NCBI RefSeq assembly: GCF_000485595.1
Contig: NW_014577495.1
Location: 99,421-122,335, forward strand
Direction: 5' to 3'
Length of the DNA stretch: 22,915 nt
From: Priapulus caudatus
Taxonomy: Eukaryota; Priapulida; Priapulimorpha; Priapulimorphida; Priapulidae
The notes under the pieces are model-generated. The model was not told where the DNA came from. It did no database searches and worked only from the letters and a program-made list of their open reading frames with translations. The number at the start of each line of letters is the position of its first letter. Position 1 is the first letter of the stretch. Positions 10,686 through 20,600 of the stretch are shown here, in pieces. The position numbers and the translations under genes were made by a program.

Positions 10686-12151
10686 TGAATTGACTTATGG
10701 TCATAATTTCACCTTTTTATAGCAATAATAGAGAAGTTGGACATGGACTCGAAAGTCATGGTTAAGCTCGTGATCTGGCTTATGTTGCTCTCTGCGAGAT
10801 TAAAGTCAGGGACGGTTAATTCAAACCTCTCCCATAGGAGAAACAACTGCATGCAATTTGAAACATGTGGGATCGAACGGTTCTTTGAGTTATCGTTGAC
10901 CGCTTGCAAATTGTTGACGGACGGACGAGACGGACGAACAGACGGCGGACGACGGACGGAGTACAACGGACGACACCCCATGGCAACTAGCTCACCTCTT
11001 GGACGAGTGTCAAGGGCGCAGCTAAAAATCTCCAGGTAACGTTAACAAGAAATAAACAAACTACCAAGTGTTATGTAATGTTTTAAACTGGCTTAGTTAA
11101 TAAGGCTAGTATACAGCATCACTCTGCAACATATGTGAGACAGCACCGCCGACTTCATAAAAATGTTAATTTCTCAGCCGAAGTGAGGATACCCACACGT
11201 TCATATACGACCGGTGTGCTGCAAGCAATGCCCGTCACAAAAATGATAAAGAGGGTTTTTTAATGCAAATACATGGAAAATACTTTGTCTGTAGAACGAT
11301 TAAATAACACCTGGATCATGAAATCTGTGCATTTCTGGGACTCACTGATTTCCTAATATTTGAAAAAACGTTTTTGATAAAATAAGGTGCACCAGCAATC
11401 AAATGCTGGACGCAACCTACGTATGAGACCTATCACGTGGTCCAACAATCTAATATAATTTTTCCCAGCAAATGACCCTTTCAGAAACAGCACCAATTTC
11501 AGGAAAAGATCACTCATTACAATAGCGAACCGTGGTTTTGCAGAAACAGCGTTGTGCCTGCCCACTAGAAAATGACAAGAATATCTTGAGGATGTATTGA
11601 TAGCCACAATATATCATAATGGGATGCCCTACAACATAATCAGTAACACACAGTATTTAACTCCCAAATATGGGAAGACTTAAACGACGCGCTATTGTAC
11701 ATAATTAGTATAATTCCCACAACCTAGATGAGGACAATAAGATCATTGCTTAAATTGAGCGATTGGCACGGCTGCAAACTTAAATGGTATATTTAGGCTG
11801 TCAAAAAATTTACTCATTCTTTATGGTTTAAGCTATTTTTCTTAGAGTTAGATCACAAAACAGGCTACGGTACATAGACCTATTCTAGCAGTATTAAATT
11901 CACATAGCTTAAATAGCATCTGCAACACAAAAGTGTCTGGAGAAGACATGGCGTGAACATATTTGTTCGAGATGCGAAACGAAGATCAGTGTCAAGTTGG
12001 TGTAACGGGTGTGTGCGTTGCATATGGATAGGATGCAGTGTTAACTCCCAATGTGTGGCGTACCCCTTCATTGCTCGAACGACAGGAGAGAGCGCAGAGG
12101 AAAAAGGTCTATCACAGGGGAATGTTAGTACGCGAATTCGACGAAACGAGC
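10686..12151 (+). repeat. Large dispersed/duplicated unit, copy 2 (indel-rich)
   Basis: Same landmarks in the same order and orientation as 931-2185, but about 210 bases longer. Long identical runs (for example around CTTAGAGTTAGATCACAAA) are broken by many one- to few-base insertions, and the stretch 10697-10815 is more diverged. The GACG run is broken up. Confidence 0.85.
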
Positions 12152-12350
12152 GCGAGGAACTAGAGAGAGAAGAGAGAGAGAGAGAGGAGAGAGATGAGAG
12201 ATGAGAGAAAGAAAGAGAGAGGAGAGATAGCGGCAGAGGACTAGACCGAGTAGAGTCGAGGAGGTAATGACAAGATCGAGGTGATAGAGTAGAGAGAGAG
12301 AGAGAGAGAAGAGGGATAAGAGAGAGAGAGAGAGAGAGAGAGCGAGTGCG
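12152..12350 (+). repeat. GA-rich tract after copy 2 of the large repeat
   Basis: GAGAGA runs with irregular interruptions. It starts exactly where the duplicated unit ends, the mirror of the CT tract after copy 1. Further GA runs lie at 12482-12504 and 12611-12648. The region 12650-13130 shows nothing recognisable. Confidence 0.85.
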
Positions 12351-12504
12351 TTCCAACCGATTCGCGACGACAGAGGAGTGACGTAAGACTGGATTAGAGA
12401 CGAGTAGAGAGTGCTTGATGTTACGATTTGTTCAGAATGCAAGAGAGGAGATGATCGTGAAGAGCGTAAGAACGATATGGACTGAGAGAGAGAGAGAGAG
12501 AGAG

Positions 12505-12610
12505 GCGGATCCAGGATTTAAAAAAAAGGGGTGTCCAGGAAGAAATAAAGGGCACTTTTTCCTGCTTAATTTTTCTAGTGTTTTAATAAGCTGCCCAAGG
12601 CACCACTTAG
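12505..12610. mobile_element. Possible MITE/SINE fragment (GCGGATCCAGGATTT type)
   Basis: The stretch starting GCGGATCCAGGATTT with an A-run then GGGGTG resembles the ends of short dispersed elements common in animal genomes, and is sandwiched between GA tracts. No partner terminus or target duplication is found, so it is at best a truncated copy. Confidence 0.3.
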
Positions 12611-13184
12611 GAGAGAGAGATAGAGAGAGAGAACGTGAGAAAGAGATAGAAGGTATGCTATGTTATAAATTATCATGTGCGGGGTGGATTTGTTTCAGTT
12701 TGTGCCATATATTTAAAACACTATAGTAGTTCCATGACATGCATGATATATTGTTTTCTCAACATACTACATGCTTGCACGTCTATATACGTAGACGTTC
12801 TCAGCATAGGAATCATATAATACCATGACAGCGGTAGTTAGCAGTTTATGGCCGTCTGTGCCTGTGCGGACGGCAACCGGTTCGCGCGAGAAAAATGCTC
12901 TCTTGGTTATAAGGTTGCACGCCATATTGCGATTGCACCGTGACGTGCAAGACATGTGGTTATTCTAGTTATTGTCGTGGAAAGACAACAATGTCAAATT
13001 TCACAGTTTCTGTGTAGCGATACTGTCGATTTTTAGCTGAAGAGTAAAGAAGATTGTTCAGGTTTGTTAATTTTGTAAACGCATGTTATAAAAATTTCTA
13101 CAATAGTATGTAAACCGACATGGTAAGACGGTGCATTTTGGAGGCCGATTCGGCATGGTGGCAATACTGAACACGCCTTTAAAA

Positions 13185-13200
13185 ATGCGGCGAAGGAAAA
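13185..13200 (+). CDS. Speculative first coding exon of the PGC-1/PRC-like gene
   Basis: ATGCGGCGAAGGAAAA is followed by the consensus donor GTAAGC and leaves phase 1. Joined to the alternative acceptor at 14530, it would read MRRRK-TSQ-MELLEDS in frame. Support is only signal and phase over 16 bases, which is weak. The true first exon may lie elsewhere or be untranslated. Confidence 0.15.
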
Positions 13201-13749
13201 GTAAGCCGAAACATATGTCAGCTAGTCCTTGATCGGGTTTTTAACAATTTAACATATCGAAACACGATATGATAAGTATTTTCTCGTTCATACTGTTTCG
13301 ATGTAGCTTTCCTGTGTAGTAAATTGGACCACGTGTTTACTAAGTTAAGCCAAGGTTCACCAAATGACAAATCATGATGAGTCATGAGGGCCCCCTAGTC
13401 CACGATGATGTAGGCCTATTGCTGGTTATTTTGTGATGGTGTCACGATGACGTTGGTGATGATAATTATGTATGTAGGGTCTCGAAGTAAACCTGAGCCC
13501 TAGTAGTAGTAAGTGTAGGATGAATTTCCTTGAATTTTACTTATGCTGGTTTAAAAAACTGGACGGTCGACCCTTCTTTAAACGCTGTGGCTACGGGGTA
13601 CGGCAGCCGTATCTTAATGTCTCGAGGCTGGAGGTACGGCAGTCCATTCGTTTTCATACTTAACGAGACAAGGATGGCGGCGGGTGGCGCCAGATTTTGA
13701 AATAACGCCTTGGGAAATAAATTCACGATTTGAGAGTTTAGATAAGCTA

Positions 13750-13771
13750 GAACCCTAACCTTAACCCTAAC
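13750..13771 (-). repeat. Short CCCTAA telomere-like tract
   Basis: AACCCTAACCTTAACCCTAAC on plus is TTAGGG-type on minus, three units with one variant. Confidence 0.75.
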
Positions 13772-14501
13772 GCCAAAAAGGGGCTTCAACGAACGATGGC
13801 TGCTGTAACTCCAGCCACTGCGTTCTTTAAAGTTTACTTTAGTGAAGGCCATATAGAGACTAGGTAATGTAGTACTGTCAGACTGTACTGTCACTGACTG
13901 CTGAGGATTCGTAATGTTGGTTGCTGTCATTAAAACATGTTGGCAAATGTGTCCAGTTTCTCCCAGATGTAGACACTCGTAGAGTTTGCAGAGAGTTCGT
14001 TTAGACACAACCTCACATGTCTTTTTTTTGTACATTTTATTTCTTTACCAGTGAATAAAAACTGCTGGTCAAGATAAACAAAATTGAAATGTACATCCCC
14101 ACACTCATATGTACCGTTTTCAAGCTACTAGGAAATACCTGCTCATGTACAATCTATACTGCGACCCTGACCTAAATATGAAGTTTAATTGAATTCAATA
14201 TTAAAGTGAAACTAATGTGGCTGTCTACCCTATATTATATAATTTATTCTCTTGAATATCATTAAACAACTCCACGTCATTCTTCACTAGTGGGAAGAAC
14301 CACATCTAGAAAGTTTACATCCGACTATCTCGATTCTCTATCTCTGTAGCATAAAATTGATAATAACTCGATTGTTTACTATACATGAAATAATAAATCA
14401 CCGTGAAAATCTTTTTAATATATGTGCCGCGTTCCGCATTTCGGTGTGACCGTCAACAGGTTTTATCGTTGTATTATGTCTTCACATTGCTGTCATTGCA
14501 G

Positions 14502-14637
14502 GAGGGAGTTGACAGGAATCTACTCTGCAGCATCTCAAATGGAGCTCCTGGAAGATTCGGAGACGCTCGGCTGTTACCTCGACATCTCGGCAGCCGTCGA
14601 TCAACACTTACAAAAGTTCTCATCCACCGACTGCCAG
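14502..14637 (+). CDS. PPRC1-like: Exon A of the PGC-1/PRC-like gene (first recognised exon)
   Basis: A pyrimidine-containing tract ends in TGTCATTGCAG at 14501, and the exon ends at CCAG|GTAACC (14637/14638). The frame reads without a stop across the whole exon. The coding part from ATG 14539 is exactly 33 codons: acidic, with MELLEDSETLGCYLDISAA then DQHLQKF. This loosely parallels the short acidic EELxLxDETLLG stretch I recall near the PRC N-terminus. The ATG context has G at +4 but C at -3, so it is not ideal. A second acceptor (CTCTGCAG, 14530) lies nine bases before the ATG. The open frame upstream of the ATG means an earlier coding exon is possible. Coding frame is secure; the start codon is only the best visible choice. 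Confidence 0.7.
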
Positions 14638-17600
14638 GTAACCAACCAGTATGGGCCGAGCATAGCTGTGTGTTAGCTGGGCGTTAATGTACGTGCATTT
14701 TGCGTGTTTTAGTCGTTCATGTACAGTCAGGACCTGGTATCGTTTTCGGCTCATAATGTTCGTTTCTATGTGCGCTGTGATAAATGACTTCGTCATACGT
14801 GCAGTGTTCTATTGCCGACGTGAGTAAGAGTTGCTGAGTTGCTATACAGAGGTAGAGTTACTGAATGTGTTATGAAGGAGGTGCTGGTAAACACCAAGCG
14901 TGATTTTGTAAGTACTGGAGAGAGAAGAGTGGATAGTCAACACATATTTTTAAAGCAACGAAAATGCCCTGCAGCCATGTGGTGACATGCTGGACCAGGT
15001 TTTGCATGTTTCAGAGGTACACCAGCATGATCTCACACTGCTGTAGTGGGTTAATTACTCTAGCCTAATGTCTAAGTAATCGGTCAGCATGCTGCCTGGC
15101 TGGCTGGCTGGTGTCAGGTCCTGTGTCTGACTGAGTGGGGGTAGGTCTCATGAGAGGAGACTAGGTGCGAAATACTCTACAACAGTTGCTGTGCATTTAG
15201 TGATGAGTGTGCCACATGGGTGGGTGTCTGTGCTATAGAGAACATTCTAGCTGGCACTCCTATAGTATTCTGTAGCACGGATCAAATTTCACCACTGGCC
15301 TCTGCAACGCAAATGTGCGGTGGTTGCTCTTCTTGATGTGATGGCTCAAAACGTTACCCTGGGAGTAGATTCTATTACTATTACGATAATTGTTATTTTA
15401 TTATTAAAATGCCCTGTTTAAGAAATTTACGAGGGGGTATTTTTGAAGATATGTTATGATAATATCAGATATTAGACCTCGTGTTGGAATAGCAGATTGT
15501 TTTCACTGGGTTTACGTATTTGCGTAACTGATGCTTTGTATGGTAATTAAGTGATGATATTTCATTGCTTGCAGGGTGTGTCTGGTGTATTCGATGCACA
15601 CAGCCGCACGGTAAGCTGGCATTAACTGTCCACTACTTAGTTGAGTGCTTCTTAAACTAGTGAATGGTTCACCCAAGGGTCAATGAAATTATTTTGAGGT
15701 GAATGAAACGTAGGCAAAATTACCTAAAACATAAGGAAATTTAGTTGCGGGTGAATGACACTGAAACAGTTTAAGAAGCACTGACTTAGATGTATAAACG
15801 AACATGATTGAGATCAGCATGTCTTGGTTATAGATGTATACATGTATATATATGCAGAGCCATGTACACTCAACCCTGTGTTAGCCATCACCCCTGTATA
15901 ATGGATACTCGATTGTAAAGCACGCTTGGCATTTCTCTTGAGTGACCGTTATATACTCGTTTGACTGTGACATGGACACATTGACGTCGTGGCATGTTAG
16001 GTACAGTGTAACATGTTGTAGCTAGAGTTGTACACGAAGGTTATGGGCATTGATAGCAGGTGTAACGTGTGCTACCTGTATGCATTTCAGTGCTAGAGAA
16101 ACCTGGCTATGGATAGCCTTGCTGGCTTCCAGGTATGCCGCTCTACAAAGCGTCGTATTGCATGCTAGTTGTAGATAACATAGCAGGAGAGGATGTTGTT
16201 TCAATCTAGGTTTGAAAGACGAAACGATGACAGTAAAACGTTAATTGCATACAAAATGATTAATGTAACACTCTAGGCAATCTTGCAAGAATAAATGATG
16301 TATGAAGTATGTGATAAATATTGCAGTAGGTCGTTGGGGAGGATGTGCGGGAATTTTAAGTGTGGTAGTTTCAGTTTGCATGACTTCATTTGAATTGAAC
16401 CTTCTCATGTGCATCTTTGGTTGCACATGTCAAATTGGACAGTATGGACAGACTGGACAATATTCGTCAGGGTTCTGCCCACGGTGGGCGGCGGTGGGCG
16501 GGTGTGCTCGGCACTCGCGGTTGCCGCCCGGCACTAATTTTCGATATAAAAAAAAAGAAAAAAAGTCTGATATATGGGCTTTTTATTGCTCAGAATGCAG
16601 GAAATTGAGTCTCAGACTATCAAAAATTTTCTGGGGGGGCATGCCTCCGGAACCCCCTAGATTGGCTTCGCGCCTACGGCGCTTGCATCTTGCGACGCTG
16701 TCGCAAGTGGATGTGCCCGGCACTAAAAAATCCTGGGCAGAACCCTGATTCGTATATACTGGACAGGATCTAATGTATATTTGTATAATTATCTTGTCAT
16801 GCTTTAGAAATAGATATGCTAGACAGATATTGTGAGTTTGATTTACTGTAAAAAATAAGCTGCACAATAATTACTAGTAGGGTTTCACTAGTTTCACTGG
16901 TGCCAAACTATGAAGCATGTTATTCAACTGTCTGCATACATGTACTGCATACATGTATATATATGTATAAGTACCTGTGCAAGCATGTTCTTCGTTTTGT
17001 TGGAATTTTTACAGCTGGAATATAAGTCTCTTTATTGCAATGTCAATATCTGTCGGTGTTTGCACATGTATATGTGTGAATATGCGTAGTTGTACAGTGC
17101 TCATGTACATAGGTTCTGATGTGAAAGGAAGGTCAGACCAACTTGTAACGTTTTTGTTCTAGAATATTTTCCAAGAGTACATGTATTGGGTTTTGCACGC
17201 TCGTGTATATATATATAGTCAGTCGTGACGTTTACAGTAAACTCATGTTTCCTAACTGTTTATGCTGTATACAATCGTTGTAAATTTTAAATGGCACTTG
17301 GACACTAACTGTCCATCAGATTGGGGTCACATTTTAGCTTTTTTTAAATGCGTTTAAAGTTCTGATGTGCTGAGAAAGGTAATTCTCAGAATGATTGGAG
17401 ACTCGTTGTCAAAACCATCCAAACATATATTTGCCACTAGTTATCATTATTCTAGGATATCGAAACTTGTGCATACAGAAGTGTTGAGTACAACTTCCCA
17501 GAGTTAACCACGACGTAATTCAATGTTATCTGGGGTAAATAATCTCAAACGAGATCTCTTTTAGATTACTTACCTCTGATGTTATATGTTTGTATAACAT

Positions 17601-20600
17601 GCAATTATAACTGCAGGGTCAATTCTTAACCGTACAGGGCTAATCTGCCTCCAGGGCTGGCCCAATACCTAAACTCGTGTAACTTCGAAAAACGAAGAAA
17701 TCACGGTATTACAGTAGCGTTCACGACGAGACAAGATGTTTGTGACGAGGGTGAACAATTTTCTTGCCTCGTGTTTCTATAGAGTCATGCAATGGACAGC
17801 GCGGGAGAGACTGAGGCTCATGCTCTGTGGGAGAGTTGGCAGAAGCACCTGGCAGAGGGCAGAACCGACAAGCTTGAGACGGCAGCCAATTCGACCGCCG
17901 GTCAGCGTCGTGTTAAGCTGTCCAGCATCTCGTTCGACATAGGTATTTACAGCGAGGATTTCTCATGTTTTTTTCTCGTTTTCCCATTTTCTTGACCTTT
18001 CTAATATTTACTGGTATTCCTTGCGCAACACCAAGTGTATTAAGGCTAGCGTGTCATAGAACACTCGTACATCATTCCTTTTACCAATATGTGCACCGAT
18101 CTTCATTTGTTTACTATAAATGCAAAAAAAAACTAGTGTGTGATTTTTAATCTTGCGAAATGACATTGATCGATACCCTGTCTAGAGCTACAATATGTTA
18201 CCTTTGTCTACGTAGCGAGATAGATACCAGTCTATAGAAACTCACGTCACGTAACTACGTGCACATGTTTTGTGGGACAGTTTGGAAAAGCCATTTAATT
18301 TGCGAATCTCAAGAAAGCGGGTACACGTTCGCTGTTCATTTACTGTTTTGGAGCTATAGTATAACTGTACAAACTCCTGATAATTTGTATGTTGAAGTAA
18401 TCATAATATTACCCTCTAATGTCACCAACGAGCTAGTTCTTGTTTTTTTTGTCAGGGAGGTTTTCAGCGGATTGTAGGTTATCTATGTTTTCTTGGTTTT
18501 TGTACCCTTGTTTATCTGTACTGGTGTTTTATGTGTATACATACCGGTACAAATATTTCTTCATGTGGTACAGTATGGTACTTGAGTGGAATGTGGAGAA
18601 AGCGTGTTTACGTATATTTAAGGCCACCTTGTCCCCTCTGTCATCATGCAGGGATGAAAACATTCACGAGCTTTTTGTTTTGTGTATTCGTTTTAAACCT
18701 GACTCATTGACTGTTTGTTGAATTTTATGAATACACTGGCACGTGATGCAGTTAACGAGGCGGAAAATGCCTCCACAGTCCCACAGTTTTCGTTTCTGTG
18801 CCTATGTACTGCTGATGAGTAGTCGGCTGTACGGGTGATCTGACATGAAGCCATGAGCTGCATGCTAGGAACCTCCCTCGCTCTCTTTCTCTCCATCCTC
18901 CTTCTGCCTCTTTCCTTCTGCCTCTGTCTTACTTACTCACTGTGGCTCACGGGGTTTCATTCACTGACACTCACATGTTTTTATGTCTGTTTGCTTCCTG
19001 CAGGAATAGAAGCCGGTGATCTGACAAGCCTACTAGAACAGTTTGAGCAGCAGAGCGATGGTGAGTGCGTTTTCCTAGTTACCGTCGAGTAATTTCCCTA
19101 GTTAACGAGTTAGTTAATTAGCATTAATACTCATGTTAGTAAACGTTCTATAAGCATTGCAGAATCAACTGCAGTAGAAAAAGTCTGCGCATATACGCAT
19201 GATTAATAGGCGATTAATTGATTGTGTCATTTAACATTGTCACGTTCGGACGACCTGTGTCTGAAAGTGAATTTGATTGGTTGTTGACGCATATAACGTC
19301 ACTATTATAGGCAGAAATTCTTATAAGTGTGATATAAGCGTAACTTGGGAGGAGATGCATGAGATCCGTGTTGTCGCTCTGCTGTGTTCTGATGTCTTGC
19401 CGTGTCTATGTGTATTCATCTATTGCTCGATCCTTCTGCTTTCAGACCTGCCGCCCCCGGCATTGTCGTCATCAATGACTTGTGCTGGCAGAGAGGGCGC
19501 CGTGATAGACATGTGTTTCGTGGCGCCGCTGCCGCCACTGACGGTGGATACGTGGTCCAGCCACGTGAGTGAACACGAACCGAACACGTTCCAAGACCTC
19601 ACCCCCGTTGCCTCGCCCGATAAATACATGTAAGCATACTAGCTAAGGTAAAGCTATACATGTGTGCGTGTGCTCACTCAAAACTATATAGGTGTTAGCT
19701 AATGACAAACTATATAGGTGTTAGCTAATGACAAACTATATAGGTGTGTTAGCTAATGACAAACTGCATTTAGGTATATTAGCTAATGAAAAACTATATA
19801 AGTTTGCTAGTTAATGGAAAACTATGTGTTCTAGCTATTGATAAAACACATGTAAGCGTGCTTGCCACGAAAAACTGCCAGCTAATGACAGGTACACGTA
19901 AGTGTGTTAACTGAAGTGAGTTGGCTAATGTTTTAAGCACACAAGTATAGCTCCATTAATTCACGCTGATGCATTACCAGGGATTTCTGCCAAGACGGAG
20001 CCATCGAAACCGTGCTGAGCACAGCGGTGGCTCCCCCTGCGTCAGCAGTGTCGCCACCTGCATCCGCGGAGGTTTCGGATGTTGCGGCCAGCAAGGCTGA
20101 AGAGACGACGAGGTCTCACGATAGTATGAGAGATGGGAAGCCAGCGATCGAACCTGTCGGTGCGTATGTTATGATAACATACGATAATATATACGATACG
20201 ATACGATACGATACGATACATATGATAACATACATGATATTATCCTATTATTACATGAAGCCTAGTGTTGATTCTAACCGAAATGTGACCCTATTCGGGT
20301 GTACAAAACAACAGCAAGCTGACCTGACATTATAAGATGAATGCTATCTTGTTTCAGGTCCGACGCCGCCTGCCTCGCCACCGAGGGAGCCACCGAGGGA
20401 GCCACCGAGGGAGCCACCGAGGGAGCCACCGAGGGAGGTCATTGAGAAGATCAAGGCGTCTAACAAGGTCAAGTCGGCGATCATGATCAGCGAGCTGCCG
20501 GCACGGCGCGCCCAACGCGGGCGCCCCCTGGAACACTACACGGCCCTGCGGCAGCGCCACCTGGTGTGCAGCGAACCCGTCGCGCCCTACGTGCCGCTGA

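Larger units (their letters stand above)
15611..17782 (+). other. Large intron carrying two MITEs
   Basis: Bounded by GTAAGC and CTATAG, phase 0. It carries a hAT-like MITE (15643-15783) only 32 bases after the donor, a second MITE (16468-16747), and a 13-bp tandem duplication CTGCATACATGTA (16932-16957). The open frame crossing 16302-16748 is interrupted element sequence, not an exon. The rest is unremarkable AT-rich DNA. Confidence 0.6.

Noticed and set aside
13541-14035. 164-residue minus-strand open frame
   Set aside because: Part of it is translated telomere-like repeat (VRVKVRV); no family recognised and no regulatory or splice support. It could be a decayed element fragment.
16302-16748. 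148-residue plus-strand open frame in the large intron
   Set aside because: Most of it is the interior of the 280-bp MITE and it ends at the element boundary; no splice signals fit the gene.
19277-19445. Upstream extension of the exon E open frame as coding
   Set aside because: A consensus acceptor at 19445 and exact phase match with exon D show that translation enters at 19446; the upstream part is intron.
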